From UMGS1251 sp036666555 (GTDB lineage: Bacteria > Bacillota > Clostridia > Lachnospirales > Lachnospiraceae), in the NCBI GenBank assembly GCA_036666555.1, contig JAVWVS010000007.1, positions 1 to 64,000 of the forward strand: 64,000 nucleotides of DNA, given 5' to 3'. Below the pieces are notes generated by a model. It was not told the DNA's origin, did not search any database, and saw only the letters and a program-made list of their open reading frames with translations. The position numbers were made by a program, and so were the translations under genes. Every line of letters starts with the position of its first letter. The first letter of the stretch is position 1. This document shows, one piece after another, positions 50,549 to 58,787 of the stretch.

Positions 50549-52531
50549 ATGGAAAATTTATTACGAATTGTTCCGCTATTTGGATTGGCGGCACTGCTAT
50601 TCGCAGCAGTACTTGTGAAGAGAGTGTCACGAAATGAGGCAGGAACAGAAAAGATGCAAGAGATTGCAAAAGCAATCAGCGACGGAGCCAAAGCTTTTTT
50701 AATGGCAGAGTACAAAATACTAATTATTTTTGTTGCGGTACTGTTTGTTTTGATTGGTTTTGGAATCGGGAATTGGATTACAGCAGTGTGTTTCTTATTA
50801 GGAGCAACATTTTCTACAGCCGCAGGGTATGTAGGAATGAATGTGGCAACAAAAGCCAATGTTAGAACTGCGAATGCAGCAAGAATTAGTGGAATGAACA
50901 AAGCTTTGTCTATTGCATTTTCCGGAGGAGCTGTGATGGGAATGTGTGTGGCAGGACTTGGCGTGCTAGGTGTCAGCCTTATTTACATGGCAACAGGAAG
51001 CGTAGAAGTGTTATCCGGATTTAGTTTGGGCGCATCTTCCATTGCTCTTTTTGCACGTGTGGGTGGTGGAATCTATACCAAAGCAGCTGATGTTGGTGCA
51101 GACTTAGTAGGTAAAGTGGAAAGTGGAATCCCGGAGGATGATCCTCGTAATCCGGCAGTTATTGCGGATAATGTAGGAGATAATGTAGGAGACGTTGCTG
51201 GAATGGGAGCGGATTTATTTGAATCTTATGTAGGCTCCTTGGTTTCGGCTATCACTCTTGGTACCGTATATTTTGCATTGGAAGGCGTTGTATATCCATT
51301 GATTATATCTGGATTGGGTCTGGCTGCTACGATTATTGGTACGTTTTTTGTGAAGAGTGATGAAAAATCGAATCCTCACAAAGCATTAAAGATGGGTACA
51401 TATATCTCAAGTGTGATTGTGGTCATTGCAGCAGTTATCTTTAGTAAAATGATGTTTGGAAATTATAATGCCGCTATTGCAATTATTTCAGGTTTAGTAG
51501 TTGGATTATTAATTGGTATTATTACAGAACGCTACACATCTGCAGATTATAAATCCGTAAAGCGAATTGCAGAGCAATCCGGAACAGGAGCTGCAACAAC
51601 TATCATTAGCGGATTGGCAGTAGGAATGCGTTCCACGGCCATACCGGTACTTTTAATCTGTCTGGGCATTTTTGTTTCTTTTGAATTTAGTGGACTGTAT
51701 GGAATTGCTCTTGCGGCGGTAGGAATGCTTTCTACAACTGCTATTACGGTAGCGGTAGATGCTTATGGTCCTATTGCAGATAATGCAGGTGGTATTGCAC
51801 AAATGGCAGGACTTGATAAATCGGTTCGGGATATTACAGACAAATTAGACTCTGTAGGAAATACAACAGCAGCAATCGGAAAAGGATTTGCGATTGGGTC
51901 AGCAGCGCTTACAGCACTGGCGTTATTTGTTTCTTATGCAGAAGCAGTGAAATTGACTAATATTGATATTTTGGATAACAGAGTGATTATTGGTCTATTT
52001 ATCGGTGGTATGTTGCCATTTTTATTCTCGGCACTCACCATGGAGTCTGTTGCGAAAGCAGCATTTAAAATGATTGAAGAGGTAAGAAGACAATTTAGAA
52101 CCATTCCTGGAATTATGGAAGGAACGGGAAAGCCAGATTACAAATCATGTGTTGCCATTTCAACAACGGCAGCATTGAAAGAAATGTTGATTCCCGGAGT
52201 GATGGCTGTGGCCTCACCGCTTGTAGTAGGATTGCTTTTAGGACCGGCTGCACTGGGAGGAATGTTGGCAGGCTCATTGGTAACAGGCGTTTTGATGGCA
52301 ATCTTTATGTCGAATGCCGGTGGAGCTTGGGATAATGCAAAGAAATATATTGAAGAAGGTGCATTGGGCGGAAAAGGAAGTGAGGCTCATAAGGCAGCAG
52401 TGGTTGGTGATACGGTAGGAGATCCATTTAAAGATACCTCCGGACCCTCTATTAATATTTTGATTAAGTTGATGACTATTGTTTCGTTAGTATTTGCACC
52501 ATTATTTATTTCTCTTGGAAGCTTATTGTAA
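50549..52531 (+). CDS. hppA: Membrane-bound pyrophosphatase, ion-pumping
   Basis: This 660-residue membrane protein of about 16 helices couples pyrophosphate hydrolysis to Na+ or H+ export. The start is ATG 50549 behind GGGAGGG. The substrate site contains EDDPRNPAVIADNVGDNVGD, and the second acidic cluster lies in VGDTVGDPFKDTSGPS. GNTTAAIGKGFA has Ala where K+-independent enzymes have Lys, so this is the K+-dependent type, in which Na+ pumping is common in anaerobes. The ion itself cannot be fixed from one sequence. Confidence 0.95.
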   Translation: MENLLRIVPLFGLAALLFAAVLVKRVSRNEAGTEKMQEIAKAISDGAKAFLMAEYKILIIFVAVLFVLIGFGIGNWITAVCFLLGATFSTAAGYVGMNVATKANVRTANAARISGMNKALSIAFSGGAVMGMCVAGLGVLGVSLIYMATGSVEVLSGFSLGASSIALFARVGGGIYTKAADVGADLVGKVESGIPEDDPRNPAVIADNVGDNVGDVAGMGADLFESYVGSLVSAITLGTVYFALEGVVYPLIISGLGLAATIIGTFFVKSDEKSNPHKALKMGTYISSVIVVIAAVIFSKMMFGNYNAAIAIISGLVVGLLIGIITERYTSADYKSVKRIAEQSGTGAATTIISGLAVGMRSTAIPVLLICLGIFVSFEFSGLYGIALAAVGMLSTTAITVAVDAYGPIADNAGGIAQMAGLDKSVRDITDKLDSVGNTTAAIGKGFAIGSAALTALALFVSYAEAVKLTNIDILDNRVIIGLFIGGMLPFLFSALTMESVAKAAFKMIEEVRRQFRTIPGIMEGTGKPDYKSCVAISTTAALKEMLIPGVMAVASPLVVGLLLGPAALGGMLAGSLVTGVLMAIFMSNAGGAWDNAKKYIEEGALGGKGSEAHKAAVVGDTVGDPFKDTSGPSINILIKLMTIVSLVFAPLFISLGSLL

Positions 52532-52545
52532 AAAAGAAATATAAG

Positions 52546-52587
52546 AAAAACTCCCATTCTTTCTAACCGAAGAATGGGAGTTTTTTT
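52546..52587 (+). terminator. Terminator of hppA
   Basis: AAAAACTCCCATTCTT and AAGAATGGGAGTTTTT arms around an 8-base loop, with a T run. It also fits a terminator on the other strand. Confidence 0.9.
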
Positions 52588-52655
52588 GCTAGCCATACGG
52601 ACCGGAATTTGATACAATAAGGTGTAAATAAAAGAAAGTAATGAAAGCGGAGAAC

Positions 52656-53636
52656 ATGAAAAGTTTAAACGAAGATTTAAAAACCGGAGAATTTAAGCAA
52701 GTGTATTTGCTATACGGTGAAGAGGTGTATCTTAAGAAACAGTATAAAGAAAAACTGGTTCATGGAATGACTGCGGAAAATGATACAATGAATTATGCTT
52801 ATTATGAGGGAAAGAATACAAACCCCAAGGAGATTATTGACTTGGCAGAGACCATGCCATTTTTTGCAGACCGAAGGCTTATCGTAATGGAAAATACGGG
52901 CTTTTTAAAAAATGCCACACCGGAACTTGCAGATTATCTAAAAACCATGCCTGAGACCACGTATATGCTGTTTGTGGAGGAAGAATTGGATAAACGGGGA
53001 CGGTTATTTAAAGCAATTAAGGATTGTGGACGTGCAGTAGAACTTCCCAGACAGGATGAAAGGACATTGATGAAGTGGATTCTTTCCAATGTTAAAAAAG
53101 AGGGGAAGCAGATGGAAGAATCCGTTCTGCGATCATTCTTGTCAAAGGTAGGTCTGGATATGGGGAATTTACAAACAGAGATGGAAAAATTATTTTGCTA
53201 TACACTTTCCAAAGAAACGATTACCACAGAGGATGTGGAAGAAGTCTGTACCACCCATATTGAGAATCGGATTTTCGACATGGTCAATGCAGTCGGGGAG
53301 AGAAAATCAAAGAAGGCATTGGATTATTATTATGATTTGTTAGCATTGAAGGAACCGCCTATGCGAATTCTCTATCTGATGTCCAGACAGTTCAAACTAT
53401 TATTAGAAGCAAAAGAATTGGAACAAAAAGGCTATTCGCGACAGGAAATTGCCGGGAAAATAGGTGTTCCACCATTTGCAGTTGGGAAATATCAAATCCA
53501 GGCCAAATCATTTCAAAGCAAGGAACTGTACAAGGTGTTGGAAAAAAGTGCAGAAATAGAAGAAGCAGTGAAGACCGGTCGGCTTTCCGATACGCTGGGG
53601 GTAGAACTGTTTATCTGTGAGCAGACAAGCAGATAA
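52656..53636 (+). CDS. holA: DNA polymerase III subunit delta
   Basis: This clamp-loader subunit opens the beta clamp. VYLLYGEEVYLKKQYKEKL near the start and RILYLMSRQFKLLLEAKEL in the collar domain are typical. The start is taken at ATG 52656 (MKSLNEDLKTGEF) behind GCGGAG; an in-frame ATG at 52641 adds five residues. The rpsT gene that often follows holA in Firmicutes is absent here. lepA is next. Confidence 0.92.
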   Translation: MKSLNEDLKTGEFKQVYLLYGEEVYLKKQYKEKLVHGMTAENDTMNYAYYEGKNTNPKEIIDLAETMPFFADRRLIVMENTGFLKNATPELADYLKTMPETTYMLFVEEELDKRGRLFKAIKDCGRAVELPRQDERTLMKWILSNVKKEGKQMEESVLRSFLSKVGLDMGNLQTEMEKLFCYTLSKETITTEDVEEVCTTHIENRIFDMVNAVGERKSKKALDYYYDLLALKEPPMRILYLMSRQFKLLLEAKELEQKGYSRQEIAGKIGVPPFAVGKYQIQAKSFQSKELYKVLEKSAEIEEAVKTGRLSDTLGVELFICEQTSR

Positions 53637-53708
53637 GAACGGGTTGTCAAAAAAACCATGACATGATATATTGAATAACAGGAAAAAATGAAGGTTGGAG
53701 GAATAAAC

Positions 53709-55523
53709 GTGGCAGGAATGAAACAAAGTAGAATACGAAATTTTTGTATTATTGCGCATATAGATCATGGCAAATCCACATTGGCGGATCGTATTATTGA
53801 AATGACGGGGCTTTTGACCAGTCGTGAAATGCAGTCTCAAGTGCTTGATAATATGGATTTGGAACGGGAAAGAGGAATCACCATCAAAGCGCAAGCGGTT
53901 CGTATTGTCTATCAGGCAAAAGACGGAGAAGAGTATGTGCTTAATTTAATTGATACACCGGGACATGTCGATTTTAATTATGAGGTATCCAGAAGTTTGG
54001 CTGCGTGCGACGGTGCTATTCTGGTGGTAGATGCAGCTCAGGGAGTGGAGGCTCAGACACTGGCCAATGTATATTTAGCCATGGATCATGATTTGGATGT
54101 GATGCCGGTCATTAATAAAATTGATTTGCCAAGTGCAGATCCTCAAAGAGCAAAAGAAGAGATTGAAGATATTGTTGGAATTGATGCAGAGGACGCACCG
54201 CTGATTTCGGCCAAGACAGGGCTTAACGTGGAAGAAGTGTTAGAGCAGATTGTAAAAAAGATTCCCGCACCTACCGGGGATGCCGAAGCACCTTTGCAGG
54301 CACTGATTTTTGATTCTATTTATGATTCTTATAAGGGAGTTATTATTTTTTGTAGAATCAAGGAAGGAACCGTAAGAAAAGGAACTGAGATTTTAACTAT
54401 GGCTACCGGAGCGAAGGAAGAAGTGGTGGAAGTAGGTTATTTTGGAGCGGGGCGATTTATTCCTTGTGAAGAATTAAGTGCAGGAATGGTAGGGTATGTG
54501 ACAGCCAGCATTAAAAATGTAAAAGACACCCGAGTGGGTGATACCATTACAGATGCAAAGAATCCATGTAAAGCACCCCTTCCAGGATATAAGAAAGTAA
54601 ATCCCATGGTGTATTGCGGAATGTATCCGGCAGATGGGGCGAAATATCAGGATTTGCGAGACGCACTGGAGAAACTGCAGTTAAATGATGCTTCACTGCA
54701 ATATGAACCGGAGACATCTATGGCGCTGGGGTTCGGATTTCGTTGTGGGTTCTTGGGATTGTTGCACTTGGAAATTATTCAGGAACGATTGGAGCGAGAA
54801 TATAATTTAGATTTAGTGACAACTGCACCGGGAGTTGTATATAAGGTGCATAAAACAAACGGAACCATGTTTGACTTGACCAATCCGTCTAATCTTCCGG
54901 ATCCGGCAGAAATTGAATATATGGAAGAACCCATTGTAAAAGCAGAAATCATGGTAACCTCTGAATATATTGGTGCCATTATGGATCTGTGCCAGGAACG
55001 ACGTGGTGTCTATCAGGGAATGGAATACATGGAAGCAACCAGAGCGGTACTGCATTACCATTTACCACTCAATGAGATTATCTACGACTTTTTTGACGCA
55101 TTGAAATCCAGGTCCAGAGGTTACGCTTCTTTTGATTATGAATTACTGGGTTATGAAAGATCGACCCTTGTAAAATTGGATATGCTACTTAATAAAGAAC
55201 AGGTGGATGCATTGTCTTTTATTCTGCATAGCGAAAGTGCTTATGAACGTGGGCGCAAGATGTGTGAAAAATTAAAAGATGAGATTCCCAGACAGCTATT
55301 CGAGATTCCCATTCAAGCTGCAATTGGTGGCAAGGTAATTGCCCGCGAAACGGTAAAAGCGCTGCGAAAAGATGTGCTGGCCAAATGTTACGGTGGGGAT
55401 ATTTCAAGAAAGCATAAACTCCTAGAGAAACAAAAAGAGGGAAAGAAACGAATGCGCCAGGTAGGTAATGTAGAAATTCCTCAGAAAGCATTTATGAGTG
55501 TGCTAAAATTAGATGATAAATAG
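53709..55523 (+). CDS. lepA: Elongation factor 4
   Basis: This ribosomal back-translocase GTPase is about 605 residues. GTG 53709 behind TTGGAGG is the best start (MAGMKQSRIRNFCIIAHIDHGKS); an ATG at 53688 precedes that site. G1 is AHIDHGKST, G3 DTPGHVDF and G4 NKIDLP. The C-terminal LepA-specific domain ends KRMRQVGNVEIPQKAFMSVL. It is co-directional with hemW, 19 bases downstream. Confidence 0.97.
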   Translation: MAGMKQSRIRNFCIIAHIDHGKSTLADRIIEMTGLLTSREMQSQVLDNMDLERERGITIKAQAVRIVYQAKDGEEYVLNLIDTPGHVDFNYEVSRSLAACDGAILVVDAAQGVEAQTLANVYLAMDHDLDVMPVINKIDLPSADPQRAKEEIEDIVGIDAEDAPLISAKTGLNVEEVLEQIVKKIPAPTGDAEAPLQALIFDSIYDSYKGVIIFCRIKEGTVRKGTEILTMATGAKEEVVEVGYFGAGRFIPCEELSAGMVGYVTASIKNVKDTRVGDTITDAKNPCKAPLPGYKKVNPMVYCGMYPADGAKYQDLRDALEKLQLNDASLQYEPETSMALGFGFRCGFLGLLHLEIIQERLEREYNLDLVTTAPGVVYKVHKTNGTMFDLTNPSNLPDPAEIEYMEEPIVKAEIMVTSEYIGAIMDLCQERRGVYQGMEYMEATRAVLHYHLPLNEIIYDFFDALKSRSRGYASFDYELLGYERSTLVKLDMLLNKEQVDALSFILHSESAYERGRKMCEKLKDEIPRQLFEIPIQAAIGGKVIARETVKALRKDVLAKCYGGDISRKHKLLEKQKEGKKRMRQVGNVEIPQKAFMSVLKLDDK

Positions 55524-55542
55524 TTAGAAAAGGATACGTAGA

Positions 55543-56715
55543 ATGAAACAGGAACTGGAACTATATATCCACATTCCATTTTGTGTAAAAAAATGTGCAT
55601 ATTGTGATTTCTTGTCCGGACCAGCTACTCTGACTGAACAAAAAGAGTATGTAGATGCAATGATACAGGAAATTTATGGATATCGGGAAATGGCGAAAGA
55701 ATATGAAGTAGTGACCATATTCGTAGGGGGAGGGACACCATCTGTGCTAAGTGCAGACCAGATGGTGTCTATTTTCCGTGCTCTGAGGAAGGTGTTTGAC
55801 ATTTCTCCTAATGCGGAGATCACCACGGAACTGAATCCGGGAAGTGTAACCACAGAAAAGTTACTGGCCTATAAGGAAGTGGGAATGAACCGTCTCAGCA
55901 TGGGACTGCAGTCCGTAAACAATGAAGAACTAGAGCAATTGGGAAGAATTCATACTTTTGAGCAATTTAAGCAGACTTATCAGTTGGCAAGAGAATTAAA
56001 TTTTACTAATATTAATGTAGATTTAATCTCGGCAATTCCCGGGCAAACTTGTAAAAGTTGGGAAGAGACCTTACACACGGTAGCTAAATTACAACCGGAG
56101 CATATATCGGCGTATAGTCTTATTATAGAAGAAGGAACTCCTTTTTATGAAAAATATCATGGAGATACGAAGGGCTGTCTCCCAGATGAAGAGGAAGAAA
56201 GAAGAATTTATGAGAGGACTTCCAAGTGTCTGGAAGATTATGGCTATGACCGATATGAAATATCCAATTATGCAAAGACAGGATATGAATGTAAACATAA
56301 TCTGGGGTATTGGGAACGGAAAAATTATTTGGGAATCGGGGTGGGTGCCGCATCACTATTAAACAATGTGAGATATGCACACATTCGTGACCGAGACAGT
56401 TACGTGAAAGAACTTTGCAAAGGCGGAGCAAATATAAAAGTGGATATCGAAGTGCTAGATCAGAAAGCACAAATAGAAGAATTTATGTTTTTGGGTTTGC
56501 GTAATGCAAAAGGAATTCGAAAGGATGTTTTTTTTGATACGTTTCACATATCGGTAGAATCCGTTTACGGGGAAGTGGTTCCTATATTAAAGAAGGAAGG
56601 ACTTTTGCTAGAAGACCCTCAGGGACTGCGGTTGACACAAAGAGGAATTGATATTAGTAATTATGTGTTTGTAAAATTTTTAGATCCAGAGATTACTATT
56701 GCACCGCTTCTATAA
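55543..56715 (+). CDS. hemW: HemW-type radical SAM protein
   Basis: This 390-residue relative of oxygen-independent coproporphyrinogen oxidase is now regarded as a heme chaperone. The cluster motif is HIPFCVKKCAYCDF (CxxxCxxC). GGGTPSVLS and NRLSMGLQSVNNEELEQLGR are conserved, and HNLGYWERKNYLGIG marks the HemW group. The first gene after it is a tRNA, whose promoter lies within the hemW 3' end. Confidence 0.92.
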   Translation: MKQELELYIHIPFCVKKCAYCDFLSGPATLTEQKEYVDAMIQEIYGYREMAKEYEVVTIFVGGGTPSVLSADQMVSIFRALRKVFDISPNAEITTELNPGSVTTEKLLAYKEVGMNRLSMGLQSVNNEELEQLGRIHTFEQFKQTYQLARELNFTNINVDLISAIPGQTCKSWEETLHTVAKLQPEHISAYSLIIEEGTPFYEKYHGDTKGCLPDEEEERRIYERTSKCLEDYGYDRYEISNYAKTGYECKHNLGYWERKNYLGIGVGAASLLNNVRYAHIRDRDSYVKELCKGGANIKVDIEVLDQKAQIEEFMFLGLRNAKGIRKDVFFDTFHISVESVYGEVVPILKKEGLLLEDPQGLRLTQRGIDISNYVFVKFLDPEITIAPLL

Positions 56716-56728
56716 AAAGTGCTATAAT
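56699..56728 (+). promoter_or_regulatory. Promoter of tRNA-Ala
   Basis: TTGCAC (56699-56704, inside the last codons of hemW), 18 bases, TATAAT (56723-56728). Confidence 0.7.
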
Positions 56729-56750
56729 ACGAAGTGGAATTCAGTTGCAA

Positions 56751-56823
56751 GGGCTCGTAGCTTAGCTGGGAAAGCGCTGCGTTCGCAACGCAGAGACCGA
56801 GGGTTCGAATCCCTTCGGGTCCA
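56751..56823 (+). tRNA. tRNA-Ala (anticodon CGC)
   Basis: The acceptor GGGCTCG pairs with CGGGTCC, including the G3-U70 pair that marks alanine tRNAs. The anticodon stem CTGCG/CGCAG has loop TTCGCAA, anticodon CGC for codon GCG. The T arm is AGGG-TTCGAAT-CCCT. The discriminator is A and no CCA is encoded. Confidence 0.93.
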
Positions 56824-56824
56824 T

Positions 56825-56877
56825 AAACATGGTACAAGAGGTAACTTTTTAGGTTGCGTCTTGTACCATGTTTCTTT
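56825..56877 (+). terminator. Terminator of tRNA-Ala
   Basis: The 15-bp arms 56825-56839 and 56859-56873 (AAACATGGTACAAGA and its complement) flank a small inner stem and are followed by CTTTT. Confidence 0.85.
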
Positions 56878-56916
56878 TACAGTAAAAAAACGTTTATAAA
56901 AATTGTATAAAGTGTG

Positions 56917-56945
56917 TTGACAAATGGAAAACGGAGTGTTATCTT
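56917..56945 (+). promoter_or_regulatory. Promoter of the heat-shock operon
   Basis: TTGACA (56917-56922), 17 bases, TATCTT (56940-56945), directly before the CIRCE operator. Confidence 0.7.
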
Positions 56946-56959
56946 AATAATCGTAGACG

Positions 56960-56986
56960 TTAGCACTCAAAACAATGGAGTGCTAA
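56960..56986 (+). promoter_or_regulatory. CIRCE operator
   Basis: TTAGCACTC, 9 bases, GAGTGCTAA is a perfect copy of the HrcA binding element. It lies between the promoter and hrcA, so the repressor controls its own operon. Confidence 0.97.
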
Positions 56987-57014
56987 TAAAACAAAAATGG
57001 CAGGAGGAAAGAGA

Positions 57015-58067
57015 ATGCAGTCTGAGCATAAGTTAGATGATAGAAAAATGAAGATTCTTCAAGCTATCATTAAGACCTACCTCGATACCGGTGAGCCGGT
57101 CGGATCCAGAACGATTTCCAAGTTTACAGATTTAAACTTGAGTTCCGCAACCATTCGAAATGAAATGGCGGATTTGGAAGATTTGGGCTACATCTTACAA
57201 CCTCATACGTCAGCTGGCCGGATTCCTTCCGATCAAGGATATCGTTTATATGTAGATATGTTGATGGAAGAAAAGGAACAGGAAGTTACGGAAATTAAAG
57301 AACTGATGTTGGAAAAAGCAGATAAGATGGAACAGCTTTTGAAACAGGTAGCGAAGGTTCTTGCTACGAACACCAACTATGCGACTATGATTTCCAGCCC
57401 GGTCTATAACCGAAATCGATTAAAATTCATTCAGCTATCACATGTGGATGAAGACCAGCTTTTGGCAGTGATTGTTATGGATGGTAATATCGTAAAAAAT
57501 AAAATCATAACGGTCGACCAGGAACTGGACAATGAAACATTACTGAAATTAAATATGCTGCTGAATACAAGCTTAAACGGAATGTCGGCCGAAGAAATTA
57601 ATTTAGGGATGATCGCAAGACTGAAAGAACAGGCCGGTATCCACAGTGGAGTAATCAGTGATGTTCTGGATACGGTAGCCAACACAATCAAGTTAGACGA
57701 AGATATGGAGATTTACACAAGCGGTACCACAAATATTTTCAAATATCCGGAATTAAGTGATAATCAAAGTGCAAAAGAGATTATTACCGCTTTTGAGGAA
57801 AAACAACAACTTGCAGAACTGGTAACACAGACTATGGCAAGGGATTCCAGCGATGTAAACAAGGGTATACGGGTATATATCGGAAATGAAGCTCCGGTAG
57901 AAAATATGAAAGACTGCAGTGTAGTGACAGCAACATACGAGTTGAGTGAAGGATTGAGAGGAACCATAGGAATTATTGGTCCGAAACGAATGGATTATGA
58001 AAATGTGATGAAAACATTGAAAACACTCATGGTGGAATTGGATGAAAAATTTCATAGAAAAGAGTAG
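57015..58067 (+). CDS. hrcA: Heat-inducible repressor HrcA
   Basis: This 350-residue repressor binds CIRCE and is kept active by GroE. The start is ATG 57015 behind CAGGAGG; an ATG at 56997 is before that site. The amino-terminal winged helix holds YLDTGEPVGSRTISK and SSATIRNEMADLEDLGY, followed by QPHTSAGRIPSDQGYRLYVD. The C-terminal domain ends GPKRMDYENVMKTLKTL. It is the first gene of hrcA-grpE-dnaK-dnaJ. Confidence 0.97.
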   Translation: MQSEHKLDDRKMKILQAIIKTYLDTGEPVGSRTISKFTDLNLSSATIRNEMADLEDLGYILQPHTSAGRIPSDQGYRLYVDMLMEEKEQEVTEIKELMLEKADKMEQLLKQVAKVLATNTNYATMISSPVYNRNRLKFIQLSHVDEDQLLAVIVMDGNIVKNKIITVDQELDNETLLKLNMLLNTSLNGMSAEEINLGMIARLKEQAGIHSGVISDVLDTVANTIKLDEDMEIYTSGTTNIFKYPELSDNQSAKEIITAFEEKQQLAELVTQTMARDSSDVNKGIRVYIGNEAPVENMKDCSVVTATYELSEGLRGTIGIIGPKRMDYENVMKTLKTLMVELDEKFHRKE

Positions 58068-58083
58068 AAAGGCGGCATAACCA

Positions 58084-58749
58084 TTGGAAAAAGAGCAAGA
58101 AGTAAGTAAAGAAGAAATGGTGAAAGAAGCTGTAGAAGAAGCAAAAAAAGCAGCGGGACAACAAAAAGAAAAACCGGTCGAAAATCAAGAGGCAAAAGTA
58201 GAAGCAGAAGTGGAAGAAGCTGACGCGAAAGAATCAGAACCGGAAGGGGCTGCGCCAACAGATGCTCCGGAAGAGAAGAAAGAGAAATTGTTTCACAAAA
58301 AGAATAAAAAAGATAAGAAAGATGAAAAAATCGAGGAGTTAACCGATAAAGTAACCCGTCAGATGGCGGAATTCGATAATTTCAGAAAACGCACGGACAA
58401 AGAAAAATCACAAATGTATGAAATAGGGGCAAAAGATGTAGTGGAAAAGATACTTCCGGTTATCGATAATTTTGAACGTGGATTTGATGCATTGACGGAA
58501 GAACAAAAAAAGGACCCCTTTGCAGATGGAATGGATAAAGTATATAAGCAATTGATGACAGTGTTAGATTCCATTGGAGTAAAACCCATTGAAGCGGTGG
58601 GAAAAGAATTTAATCCGGATTTTCACAATGCAGTGATGCATGTTGAAGATGAAGAAGTGGGAGAGAATATTGTAACAGACGAGCTTCAAAAAGGATATAT
58701 GTACCGAGAGAGTGTTGTGAGACACAGTATGGTAAAGGTAGCAAATTAA
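58084..58749 (+). CDS. grpE: Nucleotide exchange factor GrpE
   Basis: This 221-residue partner of DnaK starts at TTG 58084 behind AAGGCGG. The first 100 residues are a long Glu/Lys/Ala coiled segment. The GrpE core follows with QMAEFDNFRKRTDKEK, LPVIDNFERGFDAL and VGKEFNPDFHNAVMHV, closing with GYMYRESVVRHSMVKVAN. The TTG start and the unusually long charged amino end are its notable points. Confidence 0.95.
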   Translation: MEKEQEVSKEEMVKEAVEEAKKAAGQQKEKPVENQEAKVEAEVEEADAKESEPEGAAPTDAPEEKKEKLFHKKNKKDKKDEKIEELTDKVTRQMAEFDNFRKRTDKEKSQMYEIGAKDVVEKILPVIDNFERGFDALTEEQKKDPFADGMDKVYKQLMTVLDSIGVKPIEAVGKEFNPDFHNAVMHVEDEEVGENIVTDELQKGYMYRESVVRHSMVKVAN

Positions 58750-58787
58750 CTCATTAAAAATAGAAAAATAAATAGGAGGAATTGATT

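Noticed and set aside
50392..50901. 169-codon frame on the complementary strand at the start of the pyrophosphatase gene
   Set aside because: It overlaps a clear family member in the other strand, covers its promoter, and has low-complexity hydrophobic content with no ribosome-binding site.
50392..52531. Pyrophosphatase as a vacuolar-type proton ATPase or other transporter
   Set aside because: The DDPRNPAVIADNVGDNVGD motif is unique to membrane pyrophosphatases.
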